DNA of 64,000 bases. It comes from Bacillus_BA songklensis (GTDB taxonomy: Bacteria; Bacillota; Bacilli; Bacillales; Bacillaceae_H). The position numbers were made by a program, and so were the translations under genes. Of the stretch, positions 44,517-53,096 are shown one piece after another. The stretch spans positions 62,001-126,000 of the forward strand of contig NZ_JBHRZT010000072.1 of the NCBI RefSeq assembly GCF_042649685.1, in the 5' to 3' direction. Position 1 is the stretch's first letter; each line of letters begins with the position of its first letter. Under the pieces are notes generated by a model. It was given only the letters and a program-made list of their open reading frames with translations, did no database searches and was not told the DNA's origin.

Positions 44517-45206
44517 ATGACTAGTCCCTTTGTATATGATATTCATCTCCCGTCTAATATAGGTTCAGGAAAGAAATATCCAGTTGTGTTTGCGCTGCAC
44601 GGCATAGGGTATAACGAACAGCATATGCTTGCTTTAGTAGAAGATTTAAAAGAAGACTTTATCTTAATCGGCATTCGCGGCCATCTCACCCATGAAAACG
44701 GTTATGCTTATTACTATTTAAAAGGATATGGCAACCCGGAACGTGAATTGTTCGATGACAGTGTAGAAAAATTGAAAAATTTTATCGATTACGTATCCAA
44801 TCAATATCCTATTGATCCTGAAAGGAAATATTTGATTGGTTTTAGTCAAGGAGCCATTCTAAGCATGACTCTTGCGTTGATATTGGGTGATACAATCAAA
44901 GGAATCGTCCCAATGAATGGCTATATACCATCGTTTGTAAAAGAAGAATATCCATTAAAGTCCATCGCGCGCATGTCTGTATTCCTCTGCCAAGGTGAGT
45001 CAGATCCTATTTTTCCTTTAAATATCGGGCAGGAAAACTATGATTACTTACATGAACATGCTGGATCTGTAAAATATACGATTTATCCATCAGCACATGA
45101 AATATCACTAAACAATCAGCGAGATCTGATTACATGGTTGCATGAAGATTCATTAAGCTGCGGTGAAAAGAAGAAATCAAGTAGTTTAGCCTCGCATGAT
45201 CACTAG
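44517..45206 (+). CDS. carboxylesterase / phospholipase-like alpha/beta hydrolase
   Basis: 229 residues. Oxyanion region FALHGIGYNEQHM, nucleophile elbow LIGFSQGAILSM (Ser about 109), acid CQGESDPIFP and terminal His in YPSAHEIS. It belongs with the YtpP/carboxylesterase 2 group. In this operon it may cleave an aromatic ester or a side chain; the C-terminal 20 residues (GEKKKSSSLASHDH) look unstructured. Ribosome site AAAGGAGG. Confidence 0.85.
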   Translation: MTSPFVYDIHLPSNIGSGKKYPVVFALHGIGYNEQHMLALVEDLKEDFILIGIRGHLTHENGYAYYYLKGYGNPERELFDDSVEKLKNFIDYVSNQYPIDPERKYLIGFSQGAILSMTLALILGDTIKGIVPMNGYIPSFVKEEYPLKSIARMSVFLCQGESDPIFPLNIGQENYDYLHEHAGSVKYTIYPSAHEISLNNQRDLITWLHEDSLSCGEKKKSSSLASHDH

Positions 45207-45294
45207 GAGATTGCGCCAACAAAAATAAATGTTGTCTTTGGATTAGGAAGGAATTGAGTAATGAAACTAGACTATGAGTGGAGGGAATTTTAAT

Positions 45295-46113
45295 ATGATA
45301 GAAAAGGGGAAGTATGTTAAAGTCGGGGGGATCGAAACACATTATCATGAAGACGGGAACGGGGAACCTCTTCTTCTCATTCATGGCTCTGGTCCTGGAG
45401 TTTCTGCATGGGCCAATTGGAGATTGGTGTTTCCTTTCCTTTCTCAGCATTATCATCTTTATGCCCCGGATGTGGTAGGCTTTGGTTATACGGAAAGACC
45501 GACGGGTATTCAATATTCCATAAATATGTGGGTAGAACACATGATTACTTTTATTGAAACCATGAATCTTGGTAGGGTTTCGATTATCGGAAATTCCTTT
45601 GGTGGAGCCATAGCTCTTCATATTGCCAATCGTCGTCCTGATCTCGTCAAGAAATTAATTTTGATGGGCAGTGCTGGCATTGAGTTTCCAATCACGGAGG
45701 AATTGGATGCGGTGTGGGGTTATACACCAAGCTTTGAAAATATGAAAAAGCTCGTTAGTACTTTTTCCAATGATCAAAGCATGGCGAATAATGACAACTT
45801 GGTAGAGTTGCGTTATCAAGCCAGCATGCAAGAAGGATTTCAAGAAGCGTTTTCTGCAATGTTTCCAGCACCTAGGCAAAGACATGTGAATGCTTTGGCC
45901 CTTACAGCAGAACAATTGGGAGAAATAGAGATTCCGGTTTTACTGATTCATGGAAGAGAGGATCGGATTATCCCATTGGAAAAAACGAGCTGGAGTCTAT
46001 CCCAAATCATTCCTAATGCTGAACTCCATGTGTTTCCTAATTGCGGACATTGGGTGCAAATCGAGAAAACACAACCCTTTATAGGTCAAGTGATTGAATT
46101 TCTGAATAAGTAA
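45295..46113 (+). CDS. 2-hydroxymuconic semialdehyde hydrolase-type alpha/beta hydrolase
   Basis: 272 residues. LLLIHGSGPGVSAWANWRLV FPFL is a strong signature of meta-cleavage product hydrolases (DmpD/XylF/TodF). The nucleophile is Ser in IIGNSFGGAIAL (about 103), acid in HGREDRIIP and His in NCGHWVQIEKT. It hydrolyses the ring-fission product to 2-hydroxypentadienoate plus formate or acetate. ATG 45295 follows GTGGAGGG. Last gene of the aromatic segment; the right tRNA half starts about 200 bases later. Confidence 0.93.
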   Translation: MIEKGKYVKVGGIETHYHEDGNGEPLLLIHGSGPGVSAWANWRLVFPFLSQHYHLYAPDVVGFGYTERPTGIQYSINMWVEHMITFIETMNLGRVSIIGNSFGGAIALHIANRRPDLVKKLILMGSAGIEFPITEELDAVWGYTPSFENMKKLVSTFSNDQSMANNDNLVELRYQASMQEGFQEAFSAMFPAPRQRHVNALALTAEQLGEIEIPVLLIHGREDRIIPLEKTSWSLSQIIPNAELHVFPNCGHWVQIEKTQPFIGQVIEFLNK

Positions 46114-46317
46114 GCTGATTTTCTAATAATGTCTAATAACCAAGGTTTCAAAATACCTAATAAGATACATGTGGAATACAGAGACATTTAGTGGCGAATT
46201 GGTGGCAAAATTCATCATACTGCCACCAATCCCATCTGTTTAAATCCTATTTAGCTAAAATTACAGCCTGTTATATCAAGCTTTTCATGCTTAAACTGTT
46301 ATAATCCGATTCACTTT

Positions 46318-46366
46318 TCTACCTTGACAGGGTAGAGGTCGCTGGTTCGAACCGGGTTGGAGTCAC
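46318..46366 (+). repeat. tRNA-Val(GAC)-like 3' half (possible attachment site), right copy
   Basis: CTACC-TTGACAG-GGTAG forms a perfect five-pair anticodon arm with anticodon GAC, followed by AGGTC and the GCTGG-TTCGAAC start of a T arm. The second T-stem strand and acceptor (CGGGTTGGAGTCAC) differ from the left copy. No 5' half is present. Thirty bases (46324-46353) equal 35453-35482 in direct orientation. Around 46200-46228 there is also a GGTGGCA/TGCCACC hairpin. Confidence 0.7.
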
Positions 46367-46373
46367 ACTACCA

Positions 46374-46416
46374 TAAAAGCCTGCATTTCTCGGAAACGAG
46401 GGGTGAAGGCTTTTTC
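46374..46416 (+). terminator. terminator after the right tRNA half
   Basis: AAAGCCTGCATTTCTCG pairs imperfectly with CGAGGGGTGAAGGCTTT, then TTTCTG. Confidence 0.7.
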
Positions 46417-46551
46417 TGTATGTTGACGAAAGGTACTAGGGGTATGTAAAATATCTTCCTTATGAAAATTGGATCGGAATGGTATAAAATTTTAAAACAG
46501 GCGATTTTATATGAAGATTATTAAAACGTTTGGAAAGTTAGGATGATTGAC

Positions 46552-47202
46552 ATGTTCAATGAATTTACGATTTCAATGTCTATTGAGCAAATAGATGAAG
46601 CGATTGAAAAGCTAAATTTTCACGGATATTACAACTTGTATTACGATCAACCAATTGAACAATTTGCTGAGAAAAATGGGTATGGATTTCATGAACTCTT
46701 AGATACCGATATTGACTTAAAAATTTTTTTAGAAGAAACCGATAAAGAACCCGTTGATGTGGAAAAAGCAAGGGAAGAGATTACTTCCATTTTGAAGGTG
46801 AAGAAGGAAGCGATCTATTATCAATTCATCGAAACACAAGATTGGCAGCAGCCTTTCCCGATTATCAATCTTCAAAACGGATGGTACATCAAACCGACTC
46901 ATACGGAGGAAGAGATGGAAGGTCGCGCGATCCATTTTGAACCGCCAAGAGCATTTGGATCAGGCTTACACGGAACAACTCAGGATTGCCTTCGCTTTAT
47001 TTTAGGAGAAGATTTGCACGGAAAAAAGGTATTGGACATTGGAGCAGGGGCTGGTTTGTTAAGCATTGCAGCAGCCCTTGTTGGCGCCGAACAAGTGGTG
47101 GCTGTTGACATTGAGGATGTAGAAGCCGAAGTGACGGGTGTATTTCTGGCCCATTGCAATGAGACTGTTTCTCCCAGAGTGAACAGAAACTTGTTAAAAT
47201 AA
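46552..47202 (+). pseudogene. PrmA-like (ribosomal protein L11) methyltransferase, C-terminally truncated
   Basis: 216 residues of a usual 300 or so. The N-terminal domain is followed by HFEPPRAFGSGLHGTTQDCL RF and the SAM motif VLDIGAGAGLLSIAAALVGA EQVVAVDIED. After about residue 195 the sequence diverges (VTGVFLAHCNETVSPRVNRN LLK) and stops, losing the NPxY-like catalytic part. Spore formers carry divergent PrmA paralogues, so this need not be the housekeeping gene. ATG 46552 is better spaced from AGTTAGGA than ATG 46543. Confidence 0.75.
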
Positions 47203-47322
47203 GGAGAAGAAAGTTATGATGGGGATTGACAGGGATTTTCGAATAAGTATTTTATCAATTAACTTAATTTTTCGGTACATACAAATGGACTAGAACAAAA
47301 TATGAAGCAGGAGGAACATTTA

Positions 47323-48381
47323 GTGGAGATAGGTGTAAGTACGTTTGTGGAAACAACTCCAGATGTTAATACTGGAGAGGTGATAAGTCATGCACAACGA
47401 ATTCGAGAAGTGGTTGAGGAAATTGTACTAGCAGATGAGGTAGGGCTGGATGTCTTTGGTGTAGGGGAACATCATCGCAAAGATTATGCGGCGTCTTCTC
47501 CTGCAGTGGTGCTGGCTGCGGCTGCATCAAGGACGAAAAGGATACGTTTGACAAGTGCGGTTACGGTTCTTTCTTCTGCCGATCCAGTGCGAGTGTTTCA
47601 GGATTTTGCGACGGTCGATGCGATTTCAAATGGACGCGCAGAGATCATGGCAGGAAGGGGATCTTTTATTGAATCGTTTCCACTGTTTGGCTATGATTTA
47701 GGTGACTATGATGAGTTGTTTGAAGGGAAGCTCGAATTGTTGTTAAAAATCCGCGAGTCGGAGAAAGTGACTTGGAGAGGGGGACATCGGCCGGCCATTG
47801 AGAATCTCGGAGTGTATCCGCGCCCTGTTCAGAATCCTTTACCCGTATGGATTGGCAGCGGCGGCAATTCGGAATCTGTCGTTCGTGCTGGCCTTCTTGG
47901 ACTGCCGCTTGTCCTGGCGATTATTGGCGGCAGCCCGCTTCATTTTGAACCACTCGTAAAGCTCTATAAAAAGGCCGCCAAACATGCCGGCCATGATGTA
48001 TCAAAGCTGCCGGTGGCGTCGCATTCGCACGGTTTTATTGCGAAGAATACCGAAACAGCGGCCGACAAATTTTTCCCGTCTACCCAGCAGGCAATGAATG
48101 TATTAGGGCGTGAGCGTGGATGGGGGCCATACACGCGTTCAACTTTTGATGCTGCCCGCAGCTTTGAAGGTGCATTGTATGTAGGTGATCCGAAAACGGT
48201 AGCTGAAAAAATCATTCATCTAAGAAAGAACGTTGGCATCACACGCTTTCTGCTGCACGTACCGGTTGGCACAATGCCCCACGATGATGTGATGAAAGCG
48301 ATCGAATTATTAGGAAAAGAAGTGGCGCCAATGGTTCGAGAAGAAATATCTAAATGGGAAGCCAAGAATGAAGAGAAGTAA
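47323..48381 (+). CDS. LLM-class flavin-dependent oxidoreductase
   Basis: 352 residues from GTG 47323 (CAGGAGG 8 bases upstream; ATG 47302 in frame lacks a site). FGVGEHHRKDYAASSPAVVL, RIRLTSAVTVLSSADPVRVF, AEIMAGRGSFIESFPLFGYD and PLPVWIGSGGNSESVVRAG are the flavin-binding and insertion regions of the bacterial luciferase family. Substrate unknown. Base composition is richer in G and C than the adjoining genes. It stands alone. Confidence 0.92.
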   Translation: MEIGVSTFVETTPDVNTGEVISHAQRIREVVEEIVLADEVGLDVFGVGEHHRKDYAASSPAVVLAAAASRTKRIRLTSAVTVLSSADPVRVFQDFATVDAISNGRAEIMAGRGSFIESFPLFGYDLGDYDELFEGKLELLLKIRESEKVTWRGGHRPAIENLGVYPRPVQNPLPVWIGSGGNSESVVRAGLLGLPLVLAIIGGSPLHFEPLVKLYKKAAKHAGHDVSKLPVASHSHGFIAKNTETAADKFFPSTQQAMNVLGRERGWGPYTRSTFDAARSFEGALYVGDPKTVAEKIIHLRKNVGITRFLLHVPVGTMPHDDVMKAIELLGKEVAPMVREEISKWEAKNEEK

Positions 48382-48490
48382 GTGATCGGATTTTTTCGCT
48401 CTATTCGGGCGGTTGTAAGGGGCAAGGAGACATGAGGTAACCCGAGCGTTTTAAATGAGGAATATAATAATGAAAGAAACTAGGTTCAGT

Positions 48491-48538
48491 CCTCCCGTTC
48501 AATGAAAGTATGACCGGAGCGGGGGAGTGGGCCTTTTT
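48491..48538 (+). terminator. hairpin terminator candidate
   Basis: CAGTCCTCCCGTTC and GAGCGGGGGAGTGGG pair imperfectly and are followed by CCTTTTTT. The arms also recall the GGTCAGTCCCCC repeats. Remaining bases 48540-48734 contain only a possible promoter for the AlkD fragment. Confidence 0.5.
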
Positions 48539-48734
48539 TCTGGACTCTGAAAAAGGGTATCAAACACTTTCAATCAAACACTGGAATACTTGCATTGTTG
48601 GCTTTTCATGAAACCTTGGTTACGTAAGTACTTTTTCAACTCTGTTAAAGAATGATACTCATATTTGTCCTTCTGTTCAATTGGTGTTATAATTCGGCTA
48701 AATAATCAGAACATATGTGCGGGTGGAAATATCT

Positions 48735-49085
48735 ATGATTGAATCGGTAAATTTATACATTCAAAAACTTGTTAATCTATATTCCCAACACACTGATGCG
48801 GAATATGCTGAATGGTCTAAAAAATATTTAAGAAACCAATATGAATTTTTAGGGATTAGAACCCCTATTCGTCGTCAATTAATGAAAGAATTTGTAAAAG
48901 AAAATGGGTTGCCGCCAAAAGGGAGACTGAAAGATGTCGTTTTTTCTCTTTGGGATCTTCCGGAACGTGAATATCAACAAGCAGCATTTTTTAGCAAGTT
49001 TCTTTTCAGTAGCAAATTTTTAATGGCTTCATCTAACAGCTCAGATATAGGAGTTTTTATTTCATCCGAAAGTTATTTTAGTTAA
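48735..49085 (+). pseudogene. AlkD-like DNA glycosylase, N-terminal fragment
   Basis: About 88 residues match the start of DNA alkylation repair proteins: IQKLVNLYSQHTDAEYAEWS KKYLRNQYEFLGIRTPIRRQ and LWDLPEREYQQAAF. From about 49000 the frame enters unrelated sequence that, on the minus strand, looks like a piece of another gene (SDEIKTPISELLDEAIKNLL). The catalytic Asp and most HEAT-like repeats are missing. Confidence 0.7.
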
Positions 49086-49289
49086 TGATATCATTTAACC
49101 TTTCCAGCGTTTGATAAAGCTTTTCTTGTTTTTAGACCACAATTTTTTATTCATATCTATCATCTCTGATGTTAGATGGGTCAAGACATCAGATCAGATT
49201 CCCATGGGCGTTAAATACCCCAATCCTTAAATCTCTTTTGACGGAAAGTATTGTTATTTATTCGTTGGAATTCAATAAGGGCAAACGTA

Positions 49290-49440
49290 ACAAGAATTAA
49301 CAGATCAAGTCATCAGAACGGACTTAGGGATCAAAGAATTAGCTGTTTGTTCAAATGGGCAAGTGTTCAAGAACATCAACAAAACAGTAAAGTAGAGAAA
49401 CTAGAGAAGCGTCTTCATAGGTTTTAGAGAAGAATTTCTC
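49290..49440 (+). pseudogene. degenerate TnpB (IS605) fragment
   Basis: DLGIKELAVCSNGQVFKNIN KTVK, a stop, then RKLEKRLHR and RRISHKNE: the first RuvC motif and the following basic helix of TnpB, broken by at least two stops. Third IS605 relic in the window. Confidence 0.65.
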
Positions 49441-49446
49441 ATAAAA

Positions 49447-49527
49447 ATGAACGTGTCTCCCTATCTCCAGGGAATTGTCAAGGGGTTGATCATCATTGTC
49501 GCTGTATTATTGCTGAGAAAAAAATAG
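49447..49527 (+). pseudogene. C-terminal tail of a sugar ABC transporter permease
   Basis: MNVSPYLQGIVKGLIIIVAV LLLRKK and stop. This is the final membrane helix of RbsC-like permeases. It joins directly to the TnpB relic, so an IS or deletion removed the rest. Confidence 0.5.
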
Positions 49528-49563
49528 CCCGCTCGGAGACATATTGTGATGCGAGGGGGCTAT
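49525..49563 (+). terminator. terminator after the permease tail
   Basis: TAGCCCGCTCGG pairs with CGAGGGGGCTA with one bulge, followed by TCGATTTT. It fits the original end of the permease operon. Confidence 0.6.
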
Positions 49564-49691
49564 CGATTTTACATGTGTTGGGACACTCCATAGCAATGGG
49601 AGACAAAGAGAGAATACGTTTTAATTGCTATTTTTTTATTGACAAAACCAAAATATACTTGTATTATCTAAAGAGTCAATTTATTCATAAT

Positions 49692-49795
49692 ACTTATCAA
49701 GAGAGACCGAGGGATTAGGCCCGATGACGTCCGGCAACCCCCTTAATGGGAAGGTGCCAATTCCTGCAGAATGACTTTCATTCTGAAAGATAAGT
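49692..49795 (+). promoter_or_regulatory. SAM-I (S-box) riboswitch
   Basis: Closing stem ACTTATC with GATAAGT. Inside are the conserved GAGAGACCGAGGGATTAGGC, CCGATGACGTCCGGCAACC and GGAAGGTGCCAATTCCTGC segments, and a P4 hairpin (AGAATGACTTTCATTCT). This is a textbook S-box. SAM binding favours the terminator at 49817 and shuts off metNIQ when methionine is plentiful. A promoter with TTGACA (49638-49643) lies upstream. Confidence 0.97.
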
Positions 49796-49816
49796 CGAAA
49801 TATAGATCATGTTTCG

Positions 49817-49850
49817 ATGCTCTTTTCAGTTGAAAGGGGCATTTTTTGTT
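49817..49850 (+). terminator. riboswitch-controlled terminator
   Basis: ATGCTCTTTTCAGTTGAAAG then GGGCAT closes a stem followed by TTTTTTG. It is the expression platform of the S-box. The next 170 bases to metN carry no obvious further structure. Confidence 0.9.
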
Positions 49851-50018
49851 TGAATGATAGATTGCCAGCAGATCCTTTGAACAAGTCTTTTAACATAAAG
49901 CAATAACGATATGAGTTTGAACATATTTTCAAAGAGGCTGTCCTCCTGTGTATGTCATACATAATACCGAGAACCACTCGTTCAGAAATTCTAGTTTTAG
50001 GGAAAATGAGGTCATCAT

Positions 50019-51032
50019 ATGATTGAAATTCAAAATCTTTCAAAGGTTTATAAAACAAAAAACGGGTTAGTGAAAGGTGTGGACGATGTTTCGATCACTA
50101 TTCAAGAAGGAGAAATCTATGGGATTGTAGGATATTCCGGTGCCGGAAAAAGCTCCTTGCTTCGTTGTATTAATCTATTGGAGAGACCTACCTCCGGAAA
50201 GATTACGGTTGATGGGACTGATTTAACATCTTTAAAAGGTGAAAACTTGCGTGTAGCAAGATTAAAAATCGGCATGATTTTCCAACACTTTTATTTAATC
50301 AGCCAAAAAACAGTGTTTGAAAACATTGCTTTTGCTTTAAAGGCTGCCAAAATGCCGCTGGATCAAATAAAAGGGCGGGTAGAGGAACTGCTCGAAATGG
50401 TTGGTCTTTCCGATAAAAGAGATGTCTACCCCACACAGCTGAGCGGCGGGCAAAAACAACGGGTTGCCATTGCAAGGGCGCTTGCCAATAACCCGTCCGT
50501 GCTTTTATGTGATGAAGCTACATCTGCTTTGGATCCAAAGACGACTAAGTCGATTTTGAATCTATTGAAAAAAATTAATAAAGAGCTCAACATTACCATT
50601 GTGTTAATTACTCATGAGATGGATGTTGTAAAGGAAATTTGCAACCGGATGGCCATCATGCAGGACGGAAAGGTTATTGAAGAAGGTTCTGTCTATGATA
50701 TCTTCGCTAATCCAAAGACCGAATTAACAAAAGAGTTTATTGAAAGTGTCGTTTCCTTTGAAGTGCCTGAGACGATTATAAGCCGTTGTGAAGGACCTAT
50801 TGTGAAGATCATGTTCAAAGGGAAAATCGCGGGTGAAGGGATTATTTCAGATACACTTCAGCAATTTAATGTGAAAGGCAACTTCCTTCATGGTTCCATT
50901 GAATATATTCAAGAAATGCCGCTTGGTATCTTTATTATGGAACTAAAAGGACAAAAGGAAGAAATCAAAACAGCCCTTCAGTATATTGGAAAACGGGAAG
51001 CGCAAGTGGAGGTGTTACGTGATGGGCATTGA
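50019..51032 (+). CDS. metN: methionine ABC transporter ATPase MetN
   Basis: 337 residues. Walker A GYSGAGKSSLLRCI, signature LSGGQKQRVAIARAL, Walker B VLLCDEATSALD and His in ITHEMDV. The C-terminal ACT-like (NIL) domain (about 245-335) lets methionine inhibit transport directly. Under S-box control. The end overlaps metI by 11 bases. Confidence 0.96.
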   Translation: MIEIQNLSKVYKTKNGLVKGVDDVSITIQEGEIYGIVGYSGAGKSSLLRCINLLERPTSGKITVDGTDLTSLKGENLRVARLKIGMIFQHFYLISQKTVFENIAFALKAAKMPLDQIKGRVEELLEMVGLSDKRDVYPTQLSGGQKQRVAIARALANNPSVLLCDEATSALDPKTTKSILNLLKKINKELNITIVLITHEMDVVKEICNRMAIMQDGKVIEEGSVYDIFANPKTELTKEFIESVVSFEVPETIISRCEGPIVKIMFKGKIAGEGIISDTLQQFNVKGNFLHGSIEYIQEMPLGIFIMELKGQKEEIKTALQYIGKREAQVEVLRDGH

Positions 51033-51693
51033 TTTCAATCATCTTATAGAACTAATTCCTGATATAAACCAAGCGTTTATTCAAACGATTTATATGATTA
51101 CCATCTCTCTGGCAGTTTCAGTTGTCGTTGGGCTGCCAATCGGGATTTTATTATATGTCACTGATAAAGGGTTATTTTTTGAAAATCGTTTAGCCAAAAC
51201 GGTATTAGATTTTGTGGTGAACATGGTGCGGTCGATTCCATTTATTATTTTACTGGTTGCGTTACTTCCATTCACAAAATTTTTGGTAGGTACAACCATT
51301 GGGCCAACCGCAGCAAGTGTGTCCCTTTCAGTTGCAGCCATCCCATTTTTTGCCCGGATTGTGGAGACTGCTTTAAGGGAAATCGATAATGGAGTCATTG
51401 AAGCAGCTGTTGCTGCCGGTGCAACTCCGTGGATGATCATAAAGGATGTATTGTTACTGGAAGCCAGATCCGGGATTATTTCGGGTATTACATTGACGCT
51501 CATTAGTTTAATTGGGTTTTCGGCAATGGCAGGTACTGTCGGAGGCGGCGGAATTGGCGATTTGGCCATTCGCTTTGGCTATTATCGATATGACAATACC
51601 ATTATGATTGCAACAGTTGTCATCTTAATTGTTCTAGTTCAGGTCGTTCAGCTTCTAGGTGATTTTATCGCCAAAGTTGTAGATAAAAGATAA
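51022..51693 (+). CDS. metI: methionine ABC transporter permease MetI
   Basis: 223 residues with five to six membrane helices and the EAA-type loop (EAAVAAGATPWMIIKDVLLL EARSGI). ATG 51022, inside the end of metN, follows GGAGGTG; coupled translation is expected. Ends 20 bases before metQ. Confidence 0.95.
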   Translation: MGIDFNHLIELIPDINQAFIQTIYMITISLAVSVVVGLPIGILLYVTDKGLFFENRLAKTVLDFVVNMVRSIPFIILLVALLPFTKFLVGTTIGPTAASVSLSVAAIPFFARIVETALREIDNGVIEAAVAAGATPWMIIKDVLLLEARSGIISGITLTLISLIGFSAMAGTVGGGGIGDLAIRFGYYRYDNTIMIATVVILIVLVQVVQLLGDFIAKVVDKR

Positions 51694-51713
51694 AGAGAAA
51701 GAAGGAGAAGATT

Positions 51714-52541
51714 ATGAAAAAATGGCTCACAGCTCTTATTCTAGTATTCATTGTGGGAGCTTTATCAGCTTGTGGTAACTCAGGCGGCAGCGAGAAGGCA
51801 AACACAGATACGAAAGAAGTTAAATTTGGTGCGACTGCTGGCCCTTATAGTGATATGGTGAAGAAAGCTATTGCACCAGGATTGGAAAAAAAAGGATATA
51901 AAGTGGAGGTTGTAGAATTCAGTGATTACATACAACCCAATATGGCGTTAGATCAAGGTGATATTCAGGCGAATCTGTTCCAGCACACGATTTACCTTGA
52001 GAATTTCGAAAAAGAAAATAACATGGATTTAACGGCATTAATTTCGGTTCCAACAGCACCGATGGGAATCTACTCCAATACGTACAAGTCTCTGGATGAA
52101 GTAAAAGACGGAGCAACCGTTACAGTTCCAAATGATCCAACGAATGCAGCACGTGCTTTTAATACCTTGCAGGATGAGGGCTTAATCAAACTTGATGAAA
52201 ATGCAGATCCGCTTACGGTTTCTGAAAAAGATATCGTAGAAAACAAGAAAAATCTAGTATTCCAGCCAATTGAAGCAGGTCAGCTTCCTCGTTCAGTCGA
52301 AAGTGCGGACTTAGCAGCTGTACCTGGAAACTTTGCGCTGGCAGCGAAGATGGACTTGCTTAGTGCATTAGCTCTTGAAAATATGCTGGATCCTTACCGT
52401 AATATCGTGGCTGTAAAAGCAGATAATGAAGATTCTCAACTCGCAAAAGATATAAAAGAAGTGGTAGAATCAGAAGACTTTGAGAAAGTGATTGATGAAG
52501 AATTTAAAGGATTTGGAAAGCCTGAATGGATGAAGAAATAA
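51714..52541 (+). CDS. metQ: methionine-binding lipoprotein MetQ
   Basis: 275 residues. Lipoprotein signal KKWLTALILVFIVGALSACG (Cys about 20), then the NLPA fold: EVKFGATAGPYSDMVKKAIA, DYIQPNMALDQGDIQANLFQ and PNDPTNAARAF in the ligand cleft. It delivers methionine, and possibly D-methionine, to MetNI. Ribosome site AGAAAGAAGGAGAAG. Confidence 0.96.
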   Translation: MKKWLTALILVFIVGALSACGNSGGSEKANTDTKEVKFGATAGPYSDMVKKAIAPGLEKKGYKVEVVEFSDYIQPNMALDQGDIQANLFQHTIYLENFEKENNMDLTALISVPTAPMGIYSNTYKSLDEVKDGATVTVPNDPTNAARAFNTLQDEGLIKLDENADPLTVSEKDIVENKKNLVFQPIEAGQLPRSVESADLAAVPGNFALAAKMDLLSALALENMLDPYRNIVAVKADNEDSQLAKDIKEVVESEDFEKVIDEEFKGFGKPEWMKK

Positions 52542-52584
52542 GTAACTTCTTATAAGTAGCTAGCTGTTCAAATTTCATACTTAA

Positions 52585-52640
52585 GGCCAGTCCCCCGCCG
52601 GGTTAACCATTTAACTTAATGGGGGACTGGTCTTTTTTTC
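52585..52640. repeat. dispersed palindromic repeat, copy 2, acting as the metQ terminator
   Basis: GGCCAGTCCCCC and GGGGGACTGGTC form the stem, followed by TTTTTTTC. It is the same family as 19930 and 58024, here 45 bases after metQ. Confidence 0.85.
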
Positions 52641-52720
52641 GCGAAATGAAGAAGGAGATTTGTTCTTCATAAAGAGATATCTGGGAATTTACAAATTAGC
52701 TTAAGGGGAGAGAGAAGAAA

Positions 52721-52813
52721 ATGAAATTGAGAAAGAAGGCTGCAAGCGCCATTGTTGCGGGGGCTTTATTAGCATCTTTACCATTCAGCGTTTTTGCAAT
52801 GAACAAACTATAA
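52721..52813 (+). CDS. 30-residue signal-peptide-like protein (probably truncated)
   Basis: MKLRKKAASAIVAGALLASL PFSVFA, then MNKL and stop, with a good AAGGGGAGAG site. It reads as a complete Sec signal peptide with an Ala-x-Ala-like end and almost no mature protein. Either a truncated exported protein whose remainder was replaced by the adjoining repeat, or a very small secreted peptide. Confidence 0.45.
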   Translation: MKLRKKAASAIVAGALLASLPFSVFAMNKL

Positions 52814-52825
52814 CATCTAAAGCGG

Positions 52826-52922
52826 GGGGCCGGACCCCTTTTTCGTTTTTCTGATTTTAAAATCATCAAGCCTTTGTTGCCACACCGCTCGTTCTTGAGA
52901 CAGAGGGCTTTGTCTTCCAGTA
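52826..52922. repeat. dispersed intergenic repeat, copy B
   Basis: GGGGCCGGACC (52826-52836), a diverged middle, then CAGAGGGCTTTGTCTTCCA (52901-52919), as in copy A at 32650-32751. Starts 12 bases after the small signal-peptide frame. The region up to 53096 is otherwise empty. Confidence 0.7.
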
Positions 52923-53096
52923 TAAAGCGATGAAGGCTAGGGTTATTAAAAAGTGGCTCTGTTATTATTTGTTGTTGATTTTTGAATTTCTCATTAGACT
53001 AAAGGAACAGAACTTAAATTAAAATGATACCAAAGATGATTCTCATCATATATAATTGGTAAAAGAGGAAATTTATTACAGGGAGTCTGGGGAACT

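Noticed and set aside
46552..47202. Intact ribosomal protein L11 methyltransferase
   Set aside because: The protein ends about 90 residues early and its tail is unrelated to the family.
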